Positions 42,355 to 53,771 of a stretch of DNA of 64,000 nucleotides are shown here, one piece after another. Where the stretch lies: the NCBI GenBank assembly GCA_963930655.1, contig OZ005603.1:25434201-25498200 (forward strand), read 5' to 3'. The stretch comes from Myrica gale (lineage: Eukaryota > Streptophyta > Magnoliopsida > Fagales > Myricaceae). The notes beneath the pieces are model-generated. The model was not told the DNA's origin. It saw only the letters and a list, made by a program, of their open reading frames with translations, and searched no databases. Within the stretch, counting starts at the first letter, position 1. The number at the start of each line of letters is the position of its first letter. The translations under genes were made by a program, and so were the position numbers.

Positions 42355-43025
42355 TAAAGTATTCTATTAAAAAAATTTCTCATGTCGGGCAACTGGCACG
42401 AGACATTATCGACCAGAGCTCAGAGCAGTAAAGAGATTGATCCTTCCTTTTCACAAACTGCTCTTATCTTAATTTCTGACGTTTTTATCAAACCAATGCG
42501 GGCTATTCAACTACTATTTTTGTAAGACGAATCTACCAGGAAACTGCAAAAGAGGGTGGGAATTTGTTGGTGACGCAGGCCGTTTCTGGCAAAGCCTCGT
42601 GCCATTGATGGGCCGAATTGAGCCTTACATAGGATAATATACTTTAGAGAAATGATTTTGGGTTGACTTTTTAAATGCCCATCCGAATAGTAAAACTTGG
42701 GCTGATGGCAAGGGCTAAGAGATTTATTTGGGGCAGCAAACACCTGGGGATGTTTCTCCCGGTGCTATTGAGACTCGAGTAAGAATTTGTTTTCTACGTT
42801 AATGTTGAATAATCTAATTTTAAAAAAATAGATATATTTATAAATTATACATCATTTAATATTATTTCATGTTAAAAATCGAGTAGTATAAGCTATATAA
42901 TATTGAACATCCAATATTTAAATGACTCATAGGGTGCTATTTAATGGTTGAGAGATCACCTTCGTAGGCTCGACGTATCAAATTCGAGTAATATGAGCGT
43001 GAGGTTGATACTTCTATCATTAAGC
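42355..43025. repeat. local repeat, copy B
   Basis: Closest partner of copy A (38345-39210). It has the same series of blocks and also the following stretch with tacgttaatgttgaa and tattgaacatccaata. Confidence 0.8.
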
Positions 43026-43047
43026 AAGTCTCAAATTTACTGCGCAC

Positions 43048-43248
43048 CACAGGTGGAGGGAGGAGGGCGAACAGGGGCCATTGCCTCAGTTGGCTCCCAC
43101 CAATTTTTTTTTTTAATTTTTTAAGGCTTGCCCCCTTAATGCCCACTGAATTTCAGACCGCCCCCTTAAGCCCAAGCAGCCCACCCCAATCCCTTTGAAT
43201 TTTCTTAAGAGTTTGTCCTCATTGATTGTAATGCTGGCTCCGTCACTG
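43048..43248. mobile_element. small non-autonomous hAT remnant
   Basis: The right end GGCTCCGTCACTG is the inverse of the CAGTGRCGGAGCC end common in plant hAT elements. The left end cacaggtggagggaggaggg is a damaged counterpart. Flanks CTGCGCAC (43040-43047) and CTACGCAC (43249-43256) match at 7 of 8 positions, fitting an 8 bp duplication. Confidence 0.65.
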
Positions 43249-43256
43249 CTACGCAC

Positions 43257-44070
43257 AGGATTGTACGTAGGGCCGATTATGTGCGCACGATACTTGGAAA
43301 TCTATCATGCGGGACATGTTTAGGTCAATAGAGTAGCTCCCCTCTGACTTAAACTTTTTTTTCTTTCATAAAATAGGTCATTTTCTTAATAAACCTAAGG
43401 AGAAAGATAATGCGATTGTCATCCCTGTAATGAAAGTGACTTCTTAACGACGAAAATAACAGCCACCAAGTAGTTTTTTGTTGGTATATTAATATGTCAC
43501 ATTTAGCAAGGAAACTCGCATTTCGCAGACAATGATGAATGATATAACAAACCAGATTTTCACACTTTTCAACATGTCGTAGAAAATTCGTTCAACTTCC
43601 CCCAAATCAAACAAGGGCGGCAATCTTTTTTATTTTCTTTTTGGCAATGAGTTTAAATGTAGTGATCACGAGACAAGGTGGTCGACAAAATAGATAGATT
43701 AGGTAAAAACGACAACCTTATAAGTGACCGTTTATCGTAATTACAACAAAATGGTTGATGACATTAAGTTCAATACTTTTGTTTCATATTGGTCACGACT
43801 ATTAAACATCTAATTGGTACGAATAGCTTCAAATAGATGCTTACATTTCCGACGGAGCAAACACATGTCAGATTACATATTAACGGTCCACTGGGTAGAC
43901 AATTTTTGTGTTTTTTTTTTCCCTTCTAAGCTCATGATTGGGTAGACATTCACTATAACCAAAGAGTACCTTCCAAGCAGAAATACAACAACCTGTGATC
44001 AAAACATGAAATGTGTTCTTTAGTGACCACTTCTCTTCGTAAGAAAAACTCAAATTTTGTTGCTGATGTT
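43257..44070. other. intergenic region without recognised features
   Basis: No gene, long inverted repeat or splice-consistent exon was seen. Confidence 0.4.
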
Positions 44071-44073
44071 ACT

Positions 44074-44390
44074 CCCGAGTTGCCTTAGTGGTTAAGGCAA
44101 ACTTGAAAATAGTGTGGTTAGATGCATATAAAGCTAGGTTCGATTCTTCACGAGGATGAAATTGATGACTTAAAAGAAAATGTTGACTATGAGTTTTCCA
44201 ACCTTCTTAGAATTTATCTGCAGGTAAAGGCTTTGCAGTGTATCCAAGTTAGATCAAGTCAGTCCGAGCCGATGAATAGGGGTGCCAAGAGATTTCTCTC
44301 GTTATCCAAAAACTAAAACATTAATGATGCACTTCGCTCGTAGTGGTCAGCAACAATGCTCTCAAGGATTAAAAAAAGAAGAAGAAGAGG
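44074..44390 (+). mobile_element. tRNA-derived SINE
   Basis: A-box tgccttagtgg (44081-44091) and B-box ggttcgattct (44138-44148) lie 57 bp apart, as in a pol III promoter from a tRNA. A tRNA-unrelated body follows, ending in an A-rich tail near 44368-44390. The folded tRNA arms are not complete, so it is not a tRNA gene. The target duplication was not found. Confidence 0.55.
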
Positions 44391-44429
44391 AATTTGCATA
44401 TGATCACTTCATTAAAATATTTCATTAAA

Positions 44430-45040
44430 ATTTGTTTATTGTCGGGCAAGTGGCACGAGGGCTAGACCTTATCTAGATTGAACTTCCTTTACAACTGCTC
44501 TTCTACTTTGTTTAGGAAATCAATGTTGTGTTTTTCAATTACTACTTTGTAAGACGAAGCTACCAGGAAATTAACTGCAAATACATAACTAATCTTAAAA
44601 AAAAAGCTTCAAAGCAGGCAAAAAGTACTCCTCGAAAGCTAAATGGCTATAAAGAGTTGGTATTACTTATGAGATTTTAAATTTAAGATCTTGGAGGGAG
44701 CAAACCATCAAGGTTCAAGTCTTAACCAATATTATACCAACCCTTTGGGATTCATGACATTGTCTTCCATTTTTAATAATTTTTATTTTAGATGGGTATT
44801 TGGATCATTTTTCATGTAGTTCAATGGCCAAATGAAGGCAAGAATTAATTGTTTTTTAAATATAAAAAAGCGTAATAAAAGATATTAGAACTTGATCAGG
44901 GGAGGTTGATCGAATTTTACCTATATTTAGAGTACATATACGATAATGTTCCCCCATATACGTTAGAGAATAATTTGAGTTGACTTAAATGACATGCGAG
45001 GAGCAAAACTTGGGCTGATGGCAGTGGGTATAATACTGAA
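44430..45040. repeat. local repeat, copy C (degenerate, interrupted)
   Basis: Retains gtcgggcaagtggcacgag, ctttgtaagacgaagctacc and aaaacttgggctgatggca, but an unrelated stretch of about 350 bp (44585-44940) separates the two halves and the middle block is lost. Confidence 0.65.
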
Positions 45041-45986
45041 TGTTTTAAGTGTTCCTCTATTATTGAGTTTTAAACCTCTGGTGTTGCATGCTCAGACTCG
45101 GGCCGGCCGGGCTAGATTCACCGATAGGAATTTCCTATATATAAAACATAGCTAGCTAGCCAGGACGTATATGGGAATTAAGGTGTATGAATAGAGCCTT
45201 ATTTAGATGTGGATGGCAATTAGGACGTTGATCTCAAAATGAAGGATGAATATTGTTTCATTATTATTAATCCCTAATTAATTAGAACAGACAAGTAGGA
45301 AACAAAAATCAAATTTACTCTATTCAGTACTTTCATGTATTGCAAGGAATAGTCCTAATTAATATATATGAAACTTCATATTTTGAAAACCATGATATAT
45401 AGTATGCATGAGTTGACCAAATGATGCATAAGTTGCGGGAGACTTGACACCTTCAGTAATTTAAAGCGTAATTCGACTAATTCTGGAATCCATTGTTCTC
45501 AAGAATGAATAGAAACTAAAACCCCATATAACAAAGCTCTTCACAATTAGTCTTACGTGATATATATATATATATATCTGGTTAGAAAACATTTTTAAGT
45601 TTTTAATGTTTGAATCAAAATTTTTACAACAAAAAATCAAAATTTTCACACCTTACTTTGTAACAAATTTAATTTATTACTTTTTTATCACTTTTTTATT
45701 CTTAAACTTTTCCACTAACATTTTACAAATCCCATAAAAAGTCAAAAATCTCAAAAACTTTTCCTACAAACTCAAAATTCTTAAAATAATTTTTGCTTCC
45801 CAAACATCACCATAGAAAAAAAAAAAAGGAGGGATGAAAACTAAACGGGGATACTGTTTTTAAGGGGTATGGAAATTGGCTGGCAAATGCGAGGTTTCTT
45901 GATAGAATTGACTTGTACGTAGCTACTCCATTGCTATTAATTTCATCGTTAAAGTCCCTTTCATTACAATGACATTTGCATTATCT
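45041..45986. other. AT-rich intergenic region
   Basis: No gene. A TA run lies at 45559-45577. The part 45580-45815 has the word style of the AT-rich MITEs of this window (ending cccaaacatcacc). Confidence 0.4.
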
Positions 45987-46616
45987 TTTTTTTTTAAATA
46001 ACTAATTTTATATATTGAAAGCACAAACAAAATTACAACTAGAAGTTACAAAAAGGACCCATAGGGCCAACAACGAGTTAAGGGAGACGAAAGAGTACAC
46101 AAGATCCTCAGTTGTGGCGGACACGAAGTCTGAAATGAGAGGACCGGAGGGTCCTTGGAACACGGGAAGACCCATGGAAAATAGCCCGAAAGCCCATTGA
46201 AAGAAAAAAAACCACCGCACAAGGCAGTGGCAACTGCCGCTGAAGGAGCGACGACTGCTCCCTTAGAGCACTTAACATGCAAATCCAGCTGTACTTACAA
46301 TACAAAACCATAGAAATTAAACAACCAACACAAAAACACAAAAAAAAACCAAAAACATGCCTTAAACAAAAAGACAAGTCGAAACGGGCAAAAGCATAAC
46401 ATAGTCAACGTTGGCCAGAACTTGGCCGAAGATGGTGGTGGTGGACGCGGCGCGTGGTGGCAGTTAGAGGAGTTCCGCGGCCTAGAGGAGAGGGCAAGAG
46501 CCACAGAAGTCAGTCTTGGGAAGAGGAGCAGGTTTCGAGCGGCGGGGGGGAGGGCCTCACGCGCGGCTAAGGGCTTTGGCGCGTCAGATCCTCGCACAGC
46601 GCGTGGGGCGCGTGAA
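45987..46616 (-). mobile_element. LINE-like 3' end, host of the chromovirus insertion
   Basis: Read on the minus strand it ends with ggtcctttttgtaacttcta, a pyrimidine-rich 3' UTR and then a run of A (45987-45996), the style of plant L1 3' ends. The upstream part is GC-rich and continues, after the LTR element (TSD GTGAA), at 53772 to about 54050. No intact ORF. No target duplication was found, so the class is uncertain. Confidence 0.45.
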
Positions 46617-47749
46617 TGTTAGGGTCCCTGGTCAAGGACTCCACAACAACCACCAACTCCTCCGCGCGATCTGCTCCAACACCGTAATCGATCATCCCGA
46701 ACTGTTTCTAGTAACACAAGAGCGTAGAATTTAAGATCAAACACACAACAATTGAAGAATACCTCACTCTTATTACGAAGAACGTGGTCTAAGGATTATT
46801 AGTCCTTCGAACCATAAGAACACAAGAACACTCGTACAAGGGTTATTAGCCAAAGCACGCCCAACTCAAGAGGTTATTAGCCCCCAAGTCTACTGGCATA
46901 AACGTGCCTATGTCTGGCCACAATCAGAAAGCTATCTAGCTCTCACTACTCAACTCTATGACTCCATGACTTCTAATGCTCCTGAGGAGTGCTTATATAG
47001 GCCTTCTCAGGAGCTTACAAAACCCTAACCAAATCAAATCAAATCAATCTAAATCAAATCTTCATGATTCTAAGGAAACAATTCCTAGAATCAGGGAGAT
47101 TTGATGATACATTCCTAAAACATCAAAACTAAAAATGAAAGACAATCTTCTAGAAACATCTAATTCTAGAAGATAAGATTTATTCAATCACTACCATAAT
47201 TGAAGGCAATCTCTGAAGATGTTGATCTCGCCGCCGTTCGCCGCCTTACACGGTGACGCCGCCGCCATGCTCCTCCGACTCCCAAGGTCATGCTCGTCAA
47301 TTCCTGTCCGGTCACCGCTAAGGGGGGTGGTGCTCCGCCGCCGGCGGTGGCTGCTGTAGGTAGCCACTCTTGGTCCTCTGCTGCTGCTTGGATCGGCTGG
47401 GGGCCAGGGCCCTGTTGTGGCGCTAAGTCATGGCAAGGCCATGTGGTGACCATGAGCTTGCCATGACAAGTCTGCGACTGGCTGACTTGCTTGCTGGGGG
47501 CGTGGGCATCGCTGGGCTGTCATGGCTTGTCAGTGGTGTCGGTGTGCCTTGCTCGCGCGCGCGCGCATGCTGATGCCATGACTTGTCTGTGGTGCCTCGG
47601 CTGCGTGCGCTGTGGGCGTGTCAGATGCTCCTGCCGCGCGCGTTGTGGGGGTGTTAAAGGAGTCCATGGGTGTCATTAGCGCCGCATCTCGCATGCTATC
47701 CTCCTCCTCGTGGTAACCCAGGCCAAGGTCTTCACTGGGGACCCTTTCA
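46617..47749 (-). repeat. 3' LTR of the chromovirus
   Basis: 1133 bp. It nearly equals the other LTR but has one more ggttattag repeat unit (near 46843-46880). The minus-strand promoter word is CTATATAAGCACTCC near 46999. The adjoining polypurine tract GGAAGGGGGAA is at 47760-47750. Confidence 0.92.
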
Positions 47750-50700
47750 TTCCCCCTTCCATTAAGTGTACCCTTGTCTTCAAGGGTAAATTGTGGAAAT
47801 CTTAAGGTTATCTCATCATAGTCCTCCAAAGTTGTTTCCTCTCTTGGTCGCCCAATCCACTGCACCAATACTCTCCAAATCTTCCTTCTAAACCTTCCAT
47901 TTGGCACCTCCAACCCGTCTCTTCATGAGAGACACATGAAATACCGGCTGAAGTCTTGAGGTTGGTGGCAATTCCAACCGATATGCAACGATCCCGACAC
48001 GGGCAGCCACTTTGAAAGGCCCATAGTATCTCTTCTCCAGCTTGTAGCTCACCTTTCTCTTCATGGTCTTTTGGCCATACGGTTGAAGCTTCAAGTATAC
48101 AAAGTCCCCGGGCTCAAACTCTTCGAGTCTCCTTTTGTCATACTGCTTCTTCATGCTAGTTTGAGCTTTCTTGAGCTCCCTCTTCACCTTGGCTAGGATC
48201 TCATCCCTAGTGAGTAAGGCTTCCTCCACCTCCGCATTCTTAGCCGTACCCTTCTCATAAGTCACCAAGGTAGGAGGCTTCCTCCCATACACCACTTCAA
48301 ATGGGCTAAGTGTGGTAGATGAGTGGTACGTGGTGTTGTACCAATATTCTGCCCATGACATATACTCCATCCACCTTGCTTGTTCATCATGGCAGTAGCA
48401 CAGCAAGTATTATTCTAGCGTATGGTTGACCACCTCCGTTTGGCCATCAGTCTACGGGTGGTATGAAGAACTTGCCTTCATCTTGCTTCCTTGGAGTGAG
48501 AACACTTCCTTCCTAAAGGAGCTCATGAACACCCAATCCCGGTCCGTCAGTATGGTTCTAGGGAAACCATGAAGCTTCACCACATTATCCACAAATGCCT
48601 TCGCCAAACTCTTCATTGTAAAATGATGCTTAAGGGGTATGAAGTGATCATACTTACTTAAGCGATCCACCACCACTAAGATCACCTCAAACCCTTGACT
48701 TATGGGCAAGCCCTCCACGAAGTTCATGAACAAGTCTTCCCATATAGCTTCTGGTATGGGCAAGTGCTGCAATAGGCTCGTGGGGGCTCTTGTGTCATGC
48801 TTGGCCTTTTGACACACATCACATTCGGTCACCCACTTCTTTACACTTCTCTTTAGGCCCTCCCAATAGAAGAAGTGCTTGACCCGTATGTAGGTCCTAA
48901 GCCATCTCGAGTGACCATCTTCCCTACTATGGTGGAAATGAGTAAGGATCTCTTTCCTCAAGTTGGGTACGTCTGGCACATAGATGTAGGACTTATAGTA
49001 GATAAGCTCATCCCGCAACTTGAATCCGGTCACCCCATCACATGGGCCCTCAAGCTTCTCCACAATCTCTTGAGACCTTGCATCCAACTTCATGGCCTCT
49101 CTAAGCTTGTCTCATATCCTCCACTCAGCTCCACTCAAGGCACTAAGTTCGGCTTCATCTTCATAAAGAGTCCACATCATTGGACTTCCCTCTTTCCTTG
49201 ATAAGGCATCAGCCACCTTATTCTCCTTGCCGGGTTGATACACGATGTCATATTCGAATCCTGACAGCTTCACAAGGAACTTCTGCTGCTCCGGCGTCAC
49301 TATCTTTTGTTCTAGCAAGTGTCTCAACGCTTGCTGATCGGTCACGATGGTGAACTTTCTCCCCAAGAGGTAAGGTCTCCATACCTTCACCGCATGCACC
49401 ACTGCTAACATTTCCCTTGCATAAGTGCTCCATGCCTTCTTCATTGGCCCCAAGGCCTTTGAGATATATGCAATGGGCCTCCTTTCTTATGCTAGTACCG
49501 CCCCAATTCCTTCTCCACTTGCATCAGTATAGACTTCAAATGGTTTCTTGAAGTCGGGCAAGGCCAAGACGGGTGTCTTGGTCATGGCTCTCTTCAAGTC
49601 ATCAAATGCCCTCTTCCCTTCTTCTGTCCATTCAAAGCCCTCTTTCTTCAACATCGACGTAACTGGTTTGGCTATCAATCCATAGCCTTGCACGAACCGG
49701 CGATAATAACCCGTCAAACCAAAGAATCCACACAAGGCTGACACATCCTTGGGTAAAGGCCAATCCACCATTGCTTTAACCTTCGTTGGTCCACCTTCAC
49801 TCCTTGGCCCGAGATGATATGACCAAGATACTCTAGCTCTTCTTGCATGAAGGCACATTTGGAAGCCTTTATGAAGAAGTGGTGCTCCTTCAAGATCACC
49901 AACACTTGCTCCAACTGCTCCAAGTGTTCCTCCACACTCTTTGAGTACACCAAGATGTCATCGAAGAACACCAATACAAACTTCCTTAAGAACGGCTTGA
50001 ATATGACATTCATAGCCGCTTGGAAGGTCGATGAGGCATTACATAGCTCAAATGGCATCACTAGGTACTCATAGTGGCCGGAGTGAGTCCTAAATGCCGT
50101 TTTGTAGGTGTCTTCCTCCTTCGTCCGGATTTGATGGTATCCGGCCCGCAAATCTAGCTTGGTGAACACATAAGCTCCATGCAACTCATCAAGCATCTTG
50201 TCCACCGTAGGAATAGGGAATCTATCCCTCACCGTTGCTTCATTGAAGGCCCAATAGTCGGTGCAAAAGTGCCAACTTCCATCCTTCTTCCTCACAAGTA
50301 ACATCGGCGATGTAAAGAGGCTTGTGTTTGGTCGAATCAAGCCACTAGCCAATATCTCCTCCACTTGTCTTTCAATCTCACCCTTCTGAAAATGAGCATA
50401 CCGGTATGGTGGCACATTCACCGGTTTACTAGTATCCTTCATCACAATGCGGTGATTGAACTCCCTACTTGGAGGCAACGAGGTAGGCACCTCCAATACT
50501 TCTTTGTGTCTTTCCAAAATCGCCTTCACACCTTGGGGCAACTCCTCACTTCCATCACTATGTTTCTCTTCTTGCTTATCTTCTTCTTTGTCTTGGCCCA
50601 TCACTATGGCAAAGCAATGAGCCCCACCCTTGCATAGCTTCTCGAACATATGGACCTCGCAAGGCCTTGGCTCTTTTGATGCTAGAGCTGTCCACGTCCT

Positions 50701-50993
50701 ATTCTTTCCTCCAAGCTTGAACTCCATAGTCATCTTCTCATAGTCCGTGACAACCTTGCCAATGTTTCTTAGCCAAGCATTGCCCAAGACTACATCCAAT
50801 CCCACCAAGGAAAGTACATGGAGATCAACCATTATGCGGACACCTTGGACATTCATCTTCACGGTTCTCACCACCATCTCGCACCTTAGCTTCTCTCCAT
50901 TTACCACCTTGACTTCGAATGGCTATACTTCTTCCCCATGCAACCCCACATTAGAAAGAATGCGGGAGTTTATGAAGTTGTGGGTAGATCCAC
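47750..50993 (-). pseudogene. pol of the chromovirus: protease remnant, RT, RNase H, integrase, chromodomain
   Basis: Protease begins at SGSTHNFINS (about 50992), with the catalytic Asp replaced by Cys in the preceding codon. RT follows: LLVRKKDGSWHFCTDY, TKLDLRAGYHQI, and [14 protein letters not shown] with both catalytic Asp. RNase H has TDQQALRHLLEQKI. Integrase has a zinc region with CDVCQKAK, FMNFVEGLP (catalytic Asp now Asn), TDRDWVF and TDGQTEVVNH. The tail GPFKVAARVGIVAYRLELP leads to VLVQWIGRPREETTLEDYDE, a degenerate chromodomain. A frameshift lies near 49780. Stops lie at 49487-49489, 49112-49114, 48452-48454 and near 48407. The enzyme set would copy and integrate the element. Confidence 0.88.
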
Positions 50994-52251
50994 TACAAGG
51001 GTTTAGAAGCCTTGTTAGCCACTTGGTCTTTGGTGTGTCTCTTCTCGAAGTGGTGGCTTTCTTCAAGAATCTCGGCCATCCTCATCGCCTCTTGTAGCCT
51101 TGTGGGTTGCTTCAACTTGAGCTCCTTGGTAATCCATGGCTTCAGCCCATCCACAAAGGTACCAACAAGCGCCTTCTCGGACCAACCCCTCACCAAGGTT
51201 TGGACTTGACGGAACTCCTCCACGTAGGCATGCACCTTGCCTTCATGCTTTAGCTTGGCTAGTTGGCCATGATGGTTGATAATGGGCGAAGGCCCAAATT
51301 GCATCAACAACTCTCTCTCAAATGTTGTCCACCAGAGCCTTCTTCCTTCCTTCTCGTACTGAGCCCGAATCCATCTCCACCATTTGCTCTCCTTTCCATT
51401 AAGGAAAAAACAAGTCGTGGCTACTCTTTCCTCCCTTGGGACTTCATAAACATGGAAATAATGGTCCATCTTGTCTAGCCACTCATGAGGGTCACCACCA
51501 TTGAATTTGGGAAAATCAATCTTCGGTCTCCTTGGTCCTCGGTTGTTAAACCGATTCCTTCATCATCTTCATAGTCACCTCCACGGTATTGTAGCATTTT
51601 TGGTCCTCGGTTGTTAAACCGATTTCCATCATCGATCTCATAGTCACCTACGCGGTAATGGGGCCTTCGAGGTCCTCGGTGGTTAAACCGATTTTCTCCA
51701 TCATTATCATCATGGTAGTCGTGGTCTCTTTGCGGTCTCCCATGCCTTCTAGCATCTTCATGGACCCGGTCATAGGGTACCTCCTCCCTATACCGACTCC
51801 CCCCAACTTCTTCTTCAGTCCTTGCATCATCATCAGCATCACGGTTGGGCTCCTCCTAGCGCAGCCACCTCTCCACTACCTCCCGCTCATTCTCCACTCT
51901 TCCACCGAATCTAAGTGCTGGTCATTGCCTTGGTTCTCCTCTTGTAGACTCGAACATGTGGGTTATTCTTCCATAAAAGGGTTGATCCTCTTCCACGCTT
52001 GAGGGTGGTATGCGGTTGCCCCCATTTGGTTCTCCTCAAAGTCTTGCCAATATTGCTTGCAGGTCTTGTCTCATGCCTTCAACCGCCTTCATATTCTCCT
52101 CTGTAGCATTTGTCATTGAGGTGATGGCCCCTTGCATGTCAGCCATGAAAGTTGTAGTCTTCACCATCTTCTCCTTCATCCAACGAGATGCCAACTCCAA
52201 AGTTTCAAAGCGGTCTTTGTTGGATGGAAATGAACTCGATGCGGCCTCCAT
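50994..52251 (-). pseudogene. gag of the chromovirus, with internal repeats and a 3' deletion
   Basis: Starts MEAASSSFPSNKDRFETLEL (ATG at 52251). A basic part with RFNNRGP-type repeats follows (three units of about 64 bp, 51536-51700), then the gag core MDHYFHVYEVPREERVATTC and LKLKQPTRLQEAMRMAEILE. It is broken near 52030, 51840, 51650 and 51480. After RHTKDQVANKASKP (about 51005) sequence goes straight to the protease SGST motif. The zinc knuckle and linker usual there are missing, which points to a deletion. Confidence 0.8.
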
Positions 52252-52261
52252 TGGAACACTT

Positions 52262-52530
52262 GGCTGCTACAAGTCCAACCGTGGGTCCTCTCCCAAAGGA
52301 AGATCGAACCCCTCCCACGAAGAGCTTCTCACGAACACTTCCAACCTTGGGATCTCTCCCAACGGAAGATCGAACCCTCTCCCACAAAGAACTTCTCACG
52401 AACAACTTCTAACCTTGGGTTCTCTCCCAAAGGAAGATCGAACCCCTTACTCACCAAGAACGTAATAAGAACAAACGAGTTTCAACCTTGGGTCCTCTCC
52501 AAATTGAAGATCGAACCCCTCCTCAGATAA
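52262..52530. repeat. tandem repeats in the chromovirus leader
   Basis: Four to five units of about 60-70 bp, each with aaccttgggtcctctccc, aaaggaagatcgaacccc and cttctcacgaac variants. They lie between the primer-binding region and the gag start codon. Confidence 0.85.
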
Positions 52531-52639
52531 GAACTCCAACACAATACAAACAAGTTTCTATTACAAAAATCTTAGCAAAGAGAATCAAAGTAAGGTTTTC
52601 TCGTGTTTACCTCGCTTGAAGTTTAGAAATCTTCAAGCA

Positions 52640-52664
52640 ACTCCTCTCAATGAAAGCACCAATT
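52640..52664 (-). other. primer-binding region of the chromovirus
   Basis: Directly inside the 5' LTR the minus strand reads aattggtgctttcattgaga, the usual position and wording of the minus-strand primer site in this type of element. The tRNA was not assigned. Confidence 0.55.
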
Positions 52665-53771
52665 TGTTAGGGTCCCCGGTCAAGGACTCCACAACAACCA
52701 CCAACTCCTCCGCGCGATCCGTTCCAACACCATAACCGATCATCCCGAACCGTTTCTAGTAACACACGAGCGTAGAATTTAGGATAAAACACACAGCAAT
52801 TGTAGAATACCTCACTCTTATTACAAAGAACGTGGTCTAAGGATTATTAGTCATTCGAACCACAAGAACACTCGTACAAGGGTTATTAGCCCCCAAGTCT
52901 ACTGGCATAAACGTGCCTATGCCTGGCCACACTCAGAAAGCTCTTTAGCTTTCACTACTCAACTCTATGACTCCATGACTTCTAATGCTCCTGAGGAGTG
53001 CTTATATAGGCCTTCTCAGGAGCTTACAAAACCTTAACCAAATCAAATCAAATCAATCTAAATCAAATCTTCAAGATTCTAAGAAAAAATTCCTAGAATC
53101 AAGGAGATTTGATGATACATTCCTAAAACATCAAAACTTAAAAGAAAAGACAATCTTCTAGAAACATTTAATTCTAGAAGATAATATTTATTCAATCACT
53201 ACCATAATTGAAGGCAATCTCTAAAGATGCTGATCTCGCCGCCGTCCGCCGCCCTACACGGTGGCGCCACCGCCATGCTTCTCCTTGGGTGGTGATGCTC
53301 CTCCGAATCCCAAGGTCATGCTCGTCACTTCCTGTCTGGTCACCGCTAAGGGTGGTAGTGCTCCGCCGCCAGCGGGGGCTGCTGTGGGTAGCCACTCTTG
53401 GTCCTCTGCTGCTGCTTGGATTGGTTGGGGGCCAGGGCCCTACTGTGGCGCTAAGTCATGGCAAGGCCATGTGGTGGCCATGAGCTTGCCATGACATGTC
53501 TGCGGTTGGCTGACTTGCTTGCTGGGCGTGGGCATCGCTGGGCTGCCGTGGCTTGTCAGTGGTGCCGGTGTGCCTTGCTCGCTCGTGCGCATGTTGATGT
53601 CATGGCTTGTCTGTGGTGCCTCAGCTGCCCGCGCTGTGGGCGTGTCAGGTGCCTCCTGCCGCGCGCGCTGTGGGGGTGTCAAAGGCACCCATGAGTGTCA
53701 TTGGCGCCGCATCTCGCATGCTATCCTCCTCGTGGTAATCCAGGCCAAGGTCTTCACTAAGGACCCTTTCA
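52665..53771 (-). repeat. 5' LTR of the chromovirus
   Basis: 1107 bp. Differs from 46617-47749 by scattered substitutions, a loss of one ggttattag unit and a roughly 20 bp extra piece near 53279-53298. Promoter word CTATATAAGCACTCC near 53008. Confidence 0.92.

Larger units (their letters stand above)
46617..53771 (-). mobile_element. Ty3/Gypsy chromovirus-type LTR retrotransposon (Reina-like)
   Basis: Both LTRs begin TGTTAGGGTCCC and end CCCTTTCA on the plus strand and are flanked by a perfect GTGAA duplication (46612-46616 and 53772-53776). The element reads on the minus strand: 5' LTR 53771-52665, leader with tandem repeats, gag, protease remnant, RT, RNase H, integrase, chromodomain-like tail and 3' LTR 47749-46617. 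The integrase tail and the ending FPQFTLEDKG...LNGRGN are of the Reina kind. One frameshift, four nonsense codons and a gag-protease deletion make it inactive, yet the LTRs are very similar, so it is younger than the Gypsy element at 3.7-13.6 kb. Confidence 0.93.

Noticed and set aside
38493-42743. Two minus-strand frames of 78 codons (38493-38729 and 42507-42743) of equal length and similar sequence
   Set aside because: Both start at GTG, not ATG, with no in-frame ATG upstream. They are similar because the underlying DNA repeat is, and substitutions do not favour silent changes by eye.
44081-44148. Possible tRNA gene
   Set aside because: A- and B-boxes are present but the acceptor and anticodon stems do not pair; it fits a SINE head.
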